Positions 46,798-55,995 of a stretch of 64,000 nt of DNA are shown one piece after another. The position numbers and the translations under genes were made by a program. The notes under the pieces are model-generated. The model was not told the DNA's origin. It was given only the letters and a program-made list of their open reading frames with translations, and did no database searches. The stretch comes from CAVURS01 sp963795385 (GTDB lineage Bacteria; Actinomycetota; Actinomycetes; Actinomycetales; CAVURS01): the NCBI GenBank assembly GCA_963795385.1, contig CAWCHK010000014.1, positions 957,598 to 1,021,597 of the forward strand, given 5' to 3'. Each line of letters opens with the position of its first letter. Positions within the stretch are counted from its first letter, which is position 1.

Positions 46798-48483
46798 CTA
46801 CACCCTGCGTGCTTCGGCAGGGCTTTCCAGAGGAGGCGCCGGACACCCACGCAGATGGCGATGAACGCGTATCCGCCCAGTTGCCAGCGCTGCGAGACCT
46901 TCGGGATCCGACGGCGGACCATCGCCGCGCCAGACGATGTGGAGATCCGGGCGCAACAGGAACGCGCAGGCACCATACACCGAACTCACCCGTTTTTCGT
47001 GCAAATGGAGAACGTCGAGCGGTGCGCCAAGCGATCGGAATGCCTCCACCAGCGGACTCGCGTCGCAGTCGCCGTGCAGGTCGAGCAGCGTGTAGTCGTT
47101 GCCAAGCACGTCCTGGAGGGCGCGCCCGTCATTCAGCCACATGTGCGGGATGCGAACGCCGGGACGTGCATGCGGCACGTATCGGCTGGTTTCCCAATCC
47201 GCGACGTGTCCTGGTTCGTCTGCAATCAGTGGTGAACCGGCATAGGAATAGCCGGCCTCGACACCGACCATCCCGTGCATTCGGCGATGGTTGACGTCGA
47301 ATGATGCTGCCAGCTCCCGCCGCTTTGCCTCACCTTCAGGTGTGTCTTCGTACACCGTCGGCGTCACCAGTGCGCGCCAAATCGGCACGCCCTCCGCGGC
47401 CCATCCCGCGGCGGCGACATTGCGGATGCCAACCGGCCGGCGCTCCTGTTCATAGCCATCGAGCAGGCCGGCACCACCCCAACCTTGGATCGTACCCGCC
47501 AACTTCCATGACAGGTCAAAGGCGTCGCCCACTCCGGTATTCATGCCGAGGCCGCCTGTTGGGATGACGAGATGGACTGCATCGCCGGCCAGCACGACGC
47601 GGCCGTCGCGGTAACGCTCCGCCACCAGAAGATGATGCCGCCATGGAATCACGTGGTGGATTTCGAAGTCGCAGGGAAAGCCGATCAGGTCCTGGATCAC
47701 CGGTCGAAAGTCTGTATTGGGCGGCAGCGAGGAATGCAGAGTGAATTCTTTGCGCGTTCCCTGCGCCACCATGCTCGATCCGGCAGCATCGGCGAACTGA
47801 TAGTGGCGTCCCTTGCCAGTCACGATCCGCTCGTAGAGATGCTCGGAGCGGAATATCACTTGAACCAATTGGCGAATGCCGCCGCGCCCCTCCAGCCTGA
47901 TGCCGAGTTTCTTGCGCACCGTGCTTGTCCCGCCGTCGCAGCCGGCAAGATAGCCGCAGCGTAGCGTCTCCTCCTTGCCGTCAACCGAGCGCGTCGCAAC
48001 GGTTACGCCGTTCGAATCCTGCCAGAAATCGACAAGTTCGCAGCCGTACCGAACAGTCACGTTCGGCGTAGCTTCTGCCACCTCCTTCAACAGCGGTTCG
48101 AGCTGGTTCTGCGAGACGAGCTGATACGGCTCCAGCAACCACTCGCCGTTCGGCGACTCAGCGATCTGCTTTCGTCGCTCAGCCACCGAGGGATATCTCA
48201 GCACCGCGATCGGCGGATCGCTCAATCTGGTCGTCAGAAATACATCCATCGGATTGTCGGGCGGATAGCCCAGCGCGCGCACCCGATCGGCGATGCCGAT
48301 CCGCCGGTAAAACTCCATGGTCCGGGCGTTGGACCGATCCATCTTCGGCCATGGCAATGTCGATGGATGGCGTTCAATGATCAGACACCGGATGCCGCGC
48401 CGGCCCAGATCGATAGTAAGCGTCAAGCCGACCGGGCCTGCGCCGGCGACGATCACGTCAAACGAGGAGGTCTCGATATCCAT
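46798..48483 (-). CDS. FAD-dependent aromatic monooxygenase (PheA/TfdB, MhpA-like)
   Basis: 561 residues. FAD-binding VIVAGAGPVGLTLTIDLGRR (GxGxxG), the second motif AGCDGGTSTVRKKLGI (DG), and VLAGDAVHLVIPTGGLGMNT (GD motif that binds FAD ribityl) define the group A flavin hydroxylases. Substrate is probably a phenolic or hydroxylated aromatic compound. C-terminal thioredoxin-like domain with HIVWRGDGPP. It is followed 27 bases earlier on the plus strand coordinates by an extradiol dioxygenase gene that is transcribed first, so hydroxylation and ring cleavage are likely steps of one pathway. Intact. Confidence 0.9.
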   Translation of the reverse strand: MDIETSSFDVIVAGAGPVGLTLTIDLGRRGIRCLIIERHPSTLPWPKMDRSNARTMEFYRRIGIADRVRALGYPPDNPMDVFLTTRLSDPPIAVLRYPSVAERRKQIAESPNGEWLLEPYQLVSQNQLEPLLKEVAEATPNVTVRYGCELVDFWQDSNGVTVATRSVDGKEETLRCGYLAGCDGGTSTVRKKLGIRLEGRGGIRQLVQVIFRSEHLYERIVTGKGRHYQFADAAGSSMVAQGTRKEFTLHSSLPPNTDFRPVIQDLIGFPCDFEIHHVIPWRHHLLVAERYRDGRVVLAGDAVHLVIPTGGLGMNTGVGDAFDLSWKLAGTIQGWGGAGLLDGYEQERRPVGIRNVAAAGWAAEGVPIWRALVTPTVYEDTPEGEAKRRELAASFDVNHRRMHGMVGVEAGYSYAGSPLIADEPGHVADWETSRYVPHARPGVRIPHMWLNDGRALQDVLGNDYTLLDLHGDCDASPLVEAFRSLGAPLDVLHLHEKRVSSVYGACAFLLRPDLHIVWRGDGPPSDPEGLAALATGRIRVHRHLRGCPAPPLESPAEARRV

Positions 48484-48510
48484 CGGTTGCGTCGGAGCCG
48501 GTTCGGCGTG

Positions 48511-49549
48511 TCAGCCGGGCGGAGCGATCAGGAAAGCCTTCGAGGAGTTGAAGATCCACGTGTCGACGAAGCCGGTTTCCTGCGGTTTCCTGTCAAGCGC
48601 GCTCAGAGCGCCCACCAGGCACAACCAGTTCAGGATTTCCTGCTGACCGCTATCCTCGACTGACTGTGCCGGGTATGTGCGCCATGCCTGATAATCGCCA
48701 TCGCGCAAGCGTTCGTACATGAGCCGATCCGCAGTCCTGTCGGGATACAGATAGTGGTTTTTCGCAGTCAGGAATGCGTGCGACCATCCGGACGAAGCCA
48801 GCAGTGCGACGCGGTACGGTGATTTGGCAAGGATGCGGGCGGTTGCGGCGCCGAGGTCGAACAAACGCCAAGGCGCCGGCGCTGGCGGATCAAAATCGAC
48901 GTCGGTCTGCGGCTTGTCGAAAGCCGGCACACCACCGCGCTGAGACACCACCTTGCGTCCATAACAGTTCACCGCGAACGGAACGATCGGATAATGGAAT
49001 CCTTTGCGATCGTAGTCGAGATAGAAGATTGCGTTGGTGAAGGCGTGCCCGAGCGGATGGTGTAGCGGCTTGTATGCATACGCTGTGTCGAACCCCTGTT
49101 CGATGAGGCCGGTCGCCAGCATCTTGGCCGCATCACGATGTCCAGGCAGGTCAAAAACCTTGTCAGTCTCGCCCCAGACGTTGTTGGGACGTGGTGAGAA
49201 GGTGAACCTGTCATGAGCGGCGATGCAGTAAGGCGGGATGATGTCCTCGCGGAAGTTTTCGGTACTGGTCGTCGCCCCAGAGTAGAACGAAATCCGGCTT
49301 GAAAGCATCCAAGGCGGCCCGCGCCTTGGCCATCCAGCCGACCAGTGCGGCCCGATGCTGCGCGGCGGCTGCGGTTCCCTGATCTTCGCCCCATTCCGCG
49401 CGCATGCCCTCCGGCCATCCCTCCGGTGTTCGCAAATGCGGCGGCAGGTCCGGGTTCTGCATCATGCGCTGCAGGATCGTCGCCATACGGTCATCGTGAC
49501 CGCTCAGCGGCGGATAGTGCGATATTCCGAGCGCCAGGATTTCAGCCAT
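48511..49549 (-). pseudogene. Class III extradiol ring-cleavage dioxygenase (LigB-like), one frameshift
   Basis: About 345 residues after correction. N-terminus MAEILALGISHYPPLSGHDD (first His of the Fe(II) site) runs to FKPDFVLLWGDDQY; an extra base near 49261 shifts the frame, and ENFREDIIPPYCIAAHDRF continues one frame over to 48511. Further landmarks: YKPLHHPLGHAFTNAIFYL and RVALLASSGWSHAFL (late His). This is the LigB/catalytic subunit fold of protocatechuate 4,5-dioxygenase-type enzymes. It precedes the flavin monooxygenase gene by 27 bases in the same operon. Substrate cannot be stated. Confidence 0.83.
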
Positions 49550-50007
49550 GATGTCCTCGCTGGTGTTGCCCCATCGCTTGTCGAGAAGTCGGGTCGTATT
49601 CCAGCTTAACAGACACTAGGCGCACGTGCCATTGGGCGGCTTGACGGTGTCGGATTTTGGGCTTCCCCCGCCGCATGCGTTCGGCCAGCCAACCGCAGGC
49701 CGCGCAACTCCTGCTTGCCCAGCGCGCGGTCCTGCACGGGACCATCGGGCTGGTAGCCCGAGGTCACCGAACGAGCCGTAGAGCCGGCCGAGACCAACCA
49801 GCGAAACCCGCCTGCCCGCGGCCTTTACGAGCCAAGGTATCAGCTTGTGATCGTCATAACTTGGTCTCGACCTGCACTTGTCTTACACTCGGCACAGCGC
49901 AAAGGGAGCCCGACAGCACCCCAACTCTTTCCGCCCCGAAGCAGAGAGCGAATTTAAAGACCATCCCGGCTTGCACAAGTACGGGCTGAGCAATCTGGAG
50001 GGAGTCA
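49550..50007. other. Intergenic region with fragmentary open frames
   Basis: About 460 bases between the divergent dioxygenase and MetE-like genes. The minus strand gives protein-like bits in several frames (for example AGRRVSLVGLGRLYGSFGDL, then QDRALGKQELRGLRLA in another frame), so this may be a vestigial gene, but I cannot name a family. The right end holds the ribosome site GGAGGGAG for the next gene. Confidence 0.3.
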
Positions 50008-51162
50008 ATGCTCTATAGTACCGATCGCATTCTTACAACGCATGCTGGTTCACTGCCACGTCCGCCCGATCTCTGGGAAATGGTCGTCGCCAAGGCAAAC
50101 GACTTACCTTACGACCCAGCAGAAATCGATGAGCGCCTGAAATCGGCAGTGTCGGATGTTGTACTTCGCCAAGCCGAATGCGGCATCGACTGCGTCAATG
50201 ACGGCGAATTTTCCAAGACCAACTTTACGGATTATGTGCGCTGGCGCATCGCTGGTTTCGAAGCACGGCCATCTTCCGGAGTAAGACGACTCAGTATCAC
50301 CGCGCGTGACGAAAGAAAATTCGCCGGTTATTTCGTGGCCAATGCACGCAGCAGGCCGACCGGCCCGCCGACGATGCCCGTTTGTGTCAGCGAGCTTCGC
50401 TATATCGGTCAGGCCGATCTCGCCAAGGACCTCGACAACTTCGCGGCGGCGTTGGCGGGCGTCAGCGTCGCCGGGGCGTACTTGTCGGCCAACACACCGG
50501 GCACGATCGAACACTGGATGCTGAACGAATACTACAAAAGTGATGAAGCGTTTGTGTTCGCCATTGCCGATGCGATGCACGTGGAATACAAGGCGATCGT
50601 CGACGCTGGCTTTCTGCTGCAGATCGACGATCCGGACCTACCCGACGGTTGGAACTGCCTACCCGACATCACGTTGCCGGAGTACCGCAAATACGCCGCG
50701 ATGCGGGTTGACGCTCTTAATCATGCTCTGGAGGGGATCCCCCGGGAAAAGGTTCGGTTGCATGTCTGTTGGGGCAGTCACCACGGTCCCCATCACGATG
50801 ACATCCCACTCAAGGACATCATTGACCTGATTTTTCGGGTCAATGCCGGGAGTTTCTCGATTGAAGCATCAAACCCGTGCCACGAGCACGAATGGAGAGT
50901 GTTCGAGCACGTGAAGCTGCCAGATGGCGCCACTTTAATCCCTGGCGTCGTCGGACATTGCAGTGATTTCATCGAACACCCGGATCTGGTGGCCGAGCGG
51001 CTGGTTCGGTATGCAAGGTTAGTAGGACGGGAGAATGTTCTGGCCGGAACTGACTGCGGGCTTGGCACGCGCGTCGGCCATCCGTCAATCTGCTGGGCAA
51101 AGTTTGAGGCGATGGCTGAGGGCGCACGACGCGCAACAAAAATTCTATGGGGACGTAACTGA
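50008..51162 (+). CDS. MetE-like (cobalamin-independent methionine synthase C-terminal family) protein
   Basis: 384 residues, a single TIM-barrel of the UROD/MetE superfamily. The start motif TTHAGSLPRPPDL, zinc-site VRLHVCWGSHHGPHHDD (His and Cys) and the later GTDCGLGTR (Cys) are those of family members that bind Zn(2+) and activate a thiol. It lacks the N-terminal half of full MetE. Members of this length include epoxyalkane:CoM transferase-like and uncharacterised catabolic enzymes, so true methionine synthesis is unlikely. Strong ribosome site GGAGGGAG six bases before the ATG. It is adjacent to the aromatic oxygenase pair but transcribed away from it. Confidence 0.85.
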   Translation: MLYSTDRILTTHAGSLPRPPDLWEMVVAKANDLPYDPAEIDERLKSAVSDVVLRQAECGIDCVNDGEFSKTNFTDYVRWRIAGFEARPSSGVRRLSITARDERKFAGYFVANARSRPTGPPTMPVCVSELRYIGQADLAKDLDNFAAALAGVSVAGAYLSANTPGTIEHWMLNEYYKSDEAFVFAIADAMHVEYKAIVDAGFLLQIDDPDLPDGWNCLPDITLPEYRKYAAMRVDALNHALEGIPREKVRLHVCWGSHHGPHHDDIPLKDIIDLIFRVNAGSFSIEASNPCHEHEWRVFEHVKLPDGATLIPGVVGHCSDFIEHPDLVAERLVRYARLVGRENVLAGTDCGLGTRVGHPSICWAKFEAMAEGARRATKILWGRN

Positions 51163-51605
51163 GGTTGGGCCTCGCAATGCTTCGACCCTCGCCGAGCGCC
51201 GCTCGCGAACTCGACCGTCGACGCTGGCACGCAGATGCCACGATCCAGGAATCGGTGATTCAGGAGGGACAATCGTTCTCGATGTCCAGAGCCACAACTT
51301 CATAATCTCAAGCGGAGCGAGACCACCCATCGGTACTGAGTGACCATCCGTGGCACGATGTCCGCTTCTGAGATGATCACGGCCCTGTCCGGGTGACTGC
51401 TGTTCAACGCCCACACAGAAGAACGACCACCGAACAACGCTCCCGGGATCGCCGTCCGGTCTGGTCATGCTATCGACCGGATCGAGCGCCACGCTGCAAC
51501 GGATGTCCAAGCCGTCAGGCCCCCCAGTCGGGCCAACAACACCATCAAGGCCTGACCAGGGATGTATCGCGCTTTCCCGTATCGACCAGGTGCCCGAGCA
51601 TGGCC
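51163..51605. other. Intergenic region, nothing recognised
   Basis: About 440 bases between the convergent ends of the MetE-like gene and the first GT-C-like gene. Open frames are short and not family-like. No clear terminator stem with T-run was seen. Confidence 0.35.
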
Positions 51606-53967
51606 TCAGTTGCGCCGCTCATCGGGCGGGCGCGTCCCAAGCCGTGCGTCACGCACAGCCGCTAGCCGCTCTTCAAGCGGTAGGTGCACGCGCACCCGTG
51701 CTCCGATGGCTTGGCGATACATATCCCGCAACACTGCCGTGGCGACCAGGCAGGTGTTGGCGTCGCCTGTCTGCGATGCCGCCAACGATCGCGCGTAAGC
51801 GCTGCCTGCCGCTTGGCGTAGGCGCTCGTCGAAAACGCGGTCGTAGTAAAACCCCGCCAAGGTGAGGTCTGCCTCACAGTTTGCCCCGATCGGCGGTAAG
51901 CGCTCCGGTCGCCAATCAAGATCCACGGCGCCGAGGACCGCCTCGGCCTCGGCAAAGCACCTATCCACGGGCTTCGCTGCGAGCCCCTGAAGTAGAGTAG
52001 AGAGGCGAGGCACACCGTCCGAACGATACTGCAGGAGATCAGGTCGATTGACCCAGCGGGTAAGCCATTTCGCCGTCTCCGCACACGGAAAACGATCGAG
52101 TAGCGCCAACTCAGTCGGTCCCGGAAGGCGGTCGAGATAAACTACGTCTAGGATCGACAAGTCCAACGTAAATGCTGTTCCCGCAATTACGCGGCTCGCG
52201 CGCTGAACTACAGGTATCCCAGCAGCTTCGAGCGCGGCATGTGCGCCAACAAGACCGGACTGACTGCGCGATACCATGACGATTGAGATTGGGTCGCGGA
52301 TCCGATGCAGTTGGGCAAGATCCTCCGGCGGCAGCATCGGCATGGCGGCGTTCAGGCGGCTGCGGTCCCAAAGGTAAAAAGCGTTCAGCGAATCAAGGGC
52401 GTTGAGTTTCAACCTCGTTGACGCAAATCTGATTGGATAGACTTGATGGTTCGGCGAGATCCAATCCGACGGATCGTTGATTGTCGCGTTGAAGTCGTCG
52501 CGATTGAACCAGAATAGAAGATCGCGCTTCCCAGCCGCTGTATCAATTATGTCGGCCGCTTGGTTCAGCACTTGGAACGTATCGCCGAACGTTGCCGTAC
52601 CGGAGCGGGACACGTGGCGCGTATCAACGCTGATCGATGACAGCGGAAGGATCACCACAAGAAGTACGAGCACCGGCGCGACCGACTGTGTGCTTGTTGT
52701 CGCAACGGTTGCGATGGCTGCCAAGACGACGCAGGCAATATCCAGAACTGGGAAAATGGCCGCCGATGGAGCACTGTCGGCGGTCAAGGCGAGTAGGAAG
52801 CCGCTGCCGATCGTGGAGCAAGCAACCGCAACCGCGAGCGGCAGCAACCGGCGGCGTGACGGCGCAGCCTCGGTCCAAATCCCTACAACGGCGCCCAGGA
52901 GCAAATAGGTCGCCGGCAGCAAATAGCTTGCGTAGAACGGAACCTGCAGAATGGCGGTGCCGATCATGACATCGCTGGCCACCATCAGCAACGCCGAGCC
53001 AAGGGCCGAAATCAGCGCACATTGGAACAGCTGCCGCAGCATCGCCGGGACCCTGACAGCAACGCCGGACCACGCGGTCCATAGACCCACCGCAAGTACC
53101 ACAGCGACAAACCACAATCGCGTCGTCGGAAATAGCCATGCGGCGAGCGGCTCGCGATAATTTAAGGCCAACCCCTGCGTGATCTTGCCGCCTATCGCGA
53201 GGATCGGGCCAAACACATCCGTGGTGCCCGTCATCCAAAAGATAACGGCAATATAGGCGATCAGTGTAATGCCACTACCTGCCACGCCAGCGACTAGGGC
53301 TGTCGGTAGCCACGCAATCAAATGATGCCGCTCGATGATCACGATTGCCGCAAGCATCGGCACCCAAGCGAACAGCGAGCCCGGTTGGGTCAGCAATCCC
53401 AGGACCGCGCATGAGCCAGCAAGGAACATCCGAGGGTGCGAGGGAGGACTGGTGAGGTCCCTCCAGATGACCGCCATGCCTGTCAGCAGGAAGGCGATGG
53501 CCGGACCATCGGCATACGAACGCGTCACAGTCGCGACGACCAGGGGGCTACAGCCGTATAGAATTAGAGTCGAGCTTACGGGTAGCTGCAGCAACTGATG
53601 GCCGGAGCAATGCGCGCATCGCCAGCAGGGTTGCGGCATACCAGGTAGCGACCAACGCGGCGTTGGCAAAACGCAGCGGCAAGGCCGCATAGAATAGCCG
53701 CCCCGATAGGACGAATGGCCAGCGATCAACGAAATAGGTCGGGCCATAGCGCGCGAGCAAGCCGCCAAAGTCGCGGAAATAGCCAATATAGATCGCTGGA
53801 TCCACCCAGCCGGGCGGTGGAAAATGCTGGTAAGGGCCGAGCAACATATAGAGGATGAGCAGCGCTACCGTCGCGAAATCGGCTTGGTCGGAGTTGGCGA
53901 AACGGGACAAGGCCCCCGTCAAAGGCGCGCTGCGTCGCACGATGGTCAAATATTTGCCGCTGACCAT
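51606..53967 (-). pseudogene. Polytopic membrane protein, GT-C glycosyltransferase-like (paralogue 1), one frameshift
   Basis: About 785 residues after correction, starting at the ATG at 53967 (MVSGKYLTIVRRSAP). Around ten membrane helices, then a ~300-residue extracytoplasmic C-terminal domain. The first outside loop reads HFPPPGWVDPAIYIGYF and LARYGPTYFVDRWPFVLSG; the acidic loop after helix 1 is where GT-C enzymes keep their catalytic Asp. An extra base near 53590 splits it (… ALLRPSVAA, then VSSTLILYGCSPLVVATVTR). Further marks: YADGPAIAFLL, FYASYLLPATYLLL, RDLLFWFNRDDF, LNALDSLNAFYLWDRSRLN. The same motifs occur in the gene at 61007-62846. Probably transfers or handles lipid-linked sugar; not a named family to me. 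Confidence 0.7.
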
Positions 53968-54007
53968 CAGCGGCCTGATGCTGCGGCCGAGCAAGCCGGC
54001 CCTTGCC

Positions 54008-54343
54008 TCAAGCCGAGCACTCCATGATGACATGCGTATAGGGCAGGCGAAGAAGGTTGGACTTCGCGTCACCACTTTGCTGAACGCGGTCAGCGCTGGG
54101 CCGAGAGTGGCCGTGCGGGCATCTGGTTTCAATCGGCGGCAGGCTGCGCCAAGCAATGGGGCGGTCTGCTGGTCGTCCCGAAGATACAGCAGCCCTATCG
54201 CCAGGACGATATCGAACGCGCCCTGCGTCCGCGACATCGGATGCGGCACAGCCGGCTTCGGGCCGCTGATCAGGTCCTGCAAAGCGGTTATACACGGAGG
54301 TGCGCTTCAGCAGCGACCAGCGTCCGGTGTCACGTTCGCGCAT
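54008..54343 (-). pseudogene. Decayed class I SAM-dependent methyltransferase
   Basis: N-terminal piece RDTGRWSLLKRTSVYNRF, central piece AFDIVLAIGLLYLRDDQQTA and CRRLKPDARTATLGPALT (one frame over), and C-terminal piece NLLRLPYTHVIMECSA-stop (back in the first frame) are recognisable parts of a ~230-residue glycan-cluster methyltransferase. Only ~112 codons remain: the SAM-binding glycine loop (motif I) and about 60 residues before the C-terminus are missing. Internal deletions plus frame changes make this a true pseudogene. It lies just upstream of the GT-C-like gene. Confidence 0.7.
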
Positions 54344-54975
54344 TTGGCTACTCGAGGCCCAACGATCCTGGATCGTTGATATCGAGTTTCCAGATATGTG
54401 CGACAAAGGCGCCGTGCTTGATCCACCGATGGTCGCGCAGTAGGGACTGTCCCTTCATGAAGAAATCAAGGTTGGTCACGTTCGAGTGGTAGGAGTACCA
54501 GATCGTGTCGAGATGGTCCAACTCCAGCTGGTTACATGAACGCCAGAGGGTAGTATAGAGCGAAGCCATTCGATATTGGCGCGCAGCTGGGCATCATTTC
54601 ACGCTTACCGGCTTTTATCGCAGCGGCTGTGGCGTTGTGGGCAGTGCGAAGCGCTGTCCATCAAATCCACGGCCCACCATCCGGTGAAACGATGTCTATG
54701 AACCGTACAATCTCGGCCGGTTCAACAATGGATGGCGCGGGGGTGGTTTCATGTGCTTCACCCACAGAACCAAGCGATACGGTTCCATTCACGCGACCGC
54801 AACGAATTTTCTCTGCAGCGAACTGACCGCATCGGCGCGGAGGATGCCTGCGCCCTCGGCTTCCAGCCGCGACGCGGCAAGGGGCAAAGGTCGATATATC
54901 CGGGGGATCCATAGAGCCATCGATTTCGTTAGGAGACTTCGTTGTCGTCCAGTGGCTCATGTCAGCGACTTGGGG
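54344..54975. other. Region with one unrecognised gene fragment (minus strand, 54348-54569)
   Basis: A 73-codon minus-strand frame contains a protein-like stretch (DFFMKGQSLLRDHRWIKHGA, then HIWKLDINDPGSL) that looks like part of a conserved protein but I cannot name it. The rest, to 54975, has only short frames on both strands. With the neighbouring methyltransferase remnant this makes about 950 bases of decayed DNA inside the glycan locus. Confidence 0.4.
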
Positions 54976-55995
54976 CTAGTCCGGTGCGAATATTCCAACC
55001 AGCTTATAGCCAAGGCACAGGTCATGCAGCTGTGCAGCCCGGAGCGTACCAATTGATGCTGCAGGCCGCAGCCTGTGGAGCCAGTCTGCGATCCGGGCGG
55101 GGGGATGCGCCATGATCCGGTCTAATTCGCTCACGACCGTTTCGACGCTCAAGGCTCGGAACCCGGAGCGGGCAAGCAGCGCAGGTAGGGTGCGCGGCGT
55201 GAAGTAGCTCCAATGCCCGGGAGTGACCACAGAACTGTGCTCGCCTTCCAACCGCACCAGCAGGCTGTCCCAGTTTGGCACCTGCACCAAGAGGCGGCCG
55301 CCTGGAGCAAGGCGCGCGCGTAGGTCCTTCAGGAAGCGCAGCGGCTCGGCGAAGTGCTCCAACACGTCCAGCACCGCCACGGCATCAAACGACCACGAGG
55401 CATCCGGGAGATCAGTGGGAAACCAACCGTGCACCACCTGCGCACCACGTTCGCGCGCCATTTCTGTCGCCGCCCGACTGGGCTCCACCCCCAGCGCCTG
55501 CCAGCCCAGCCGTGCTGCTTCCAACAGCAGCGTGCCGGTACCACAGCCTATCTCCAGTAGCTGGCCCTGCCGTACGCCGCCTTCCAGGAGCCGGCTCAGG
55601 TAGTAGCGGTCTCGCGCGATTTCCAGTTCCAGGTAAGGGGCGCTACCGCGCAGGAGCAGAGCCTCCGGGTCGAGTGTAGACTTGGCATAACGGGCTACAT
55701 CGGCGGCCTCGTTCAGTATCGCGCGTGAGTAGGTCAGCCCGCAGCCGGGACAGTCTATAAGGTCCAGCCCTTGCGCCCGCAGCACCGGCGTAACGCCGGC
55801 AGAGCCGGCCCCGCAACACGGACAATCGCGCTGCCGATAGGCCCCAGCGGTTCCGCCCACCTCCGGCGGGGCCAGGGCTTTCATCTCCTCCGCCTCGGCT
55901 GCGCGGAATCGGGCGTATGCCCCAGCCAGGCGATCACGCATGCCGGGGATCAGTGCCGCATCAAAACTTTCCCGCGCGTCAGATACGCGGCTCAT
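54976..55995 (-). CDS. Class I SAM-dependent methyltransferase with N-terminal Zn-ribbon
   Basis: 339 residues from the ATG at 55995, which overlaps the stop of the upstream glycosyltransferase (ATGA). A Cys4 zinc ribbon (CPCCGAGSAG ... DCPGCGLTYSRAI, residues ~57-90) precedes a Rossmann methyltransferase: LLEIGCGTGTLLLEAARLGW (motif I), GVEPSRAATEMARERG, FDAVAVLDVLEHFAEPLRFL and LAPGGRLLVQVPNWDSLLVR. The layout is that of methyltransferases from polysaccharide clusters that modify nucleotide sugars or glycan ends. Coupling to the glycosyltransferase suggests that it methylates that enzyme's product. Confidence 0.87.
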   Translation of the reverse strand: MSRVSDARESFDAALIPGMRDRLAGAYARFRAAEAEEMKALAPPEVGGTAGAYRQRDCPCCGAGSAGVTPVLRAQGLDLIDCPGCGLTYSRAILNEAADVARYAKSTLDPEALLLRGSAPYLELEIARDRYYLSRLLEGGVRQGQLLEIGCGTGTLLLEAARLGWQALGVEPSRAATEMARERGAQVVHGWFPTDLPDASWSFDAVAVLDVLEHFAEPLRFLKDLRARLAPGGRLLVQVPNWDSLLVRLEGEHSSVVTPGHWSYFTPRTLPALLARSGFRALSVETVVSELDRIMAHPPARIADWLHRLRPAASIGTLRAAQLHDLCLGYKLVGIFAPD

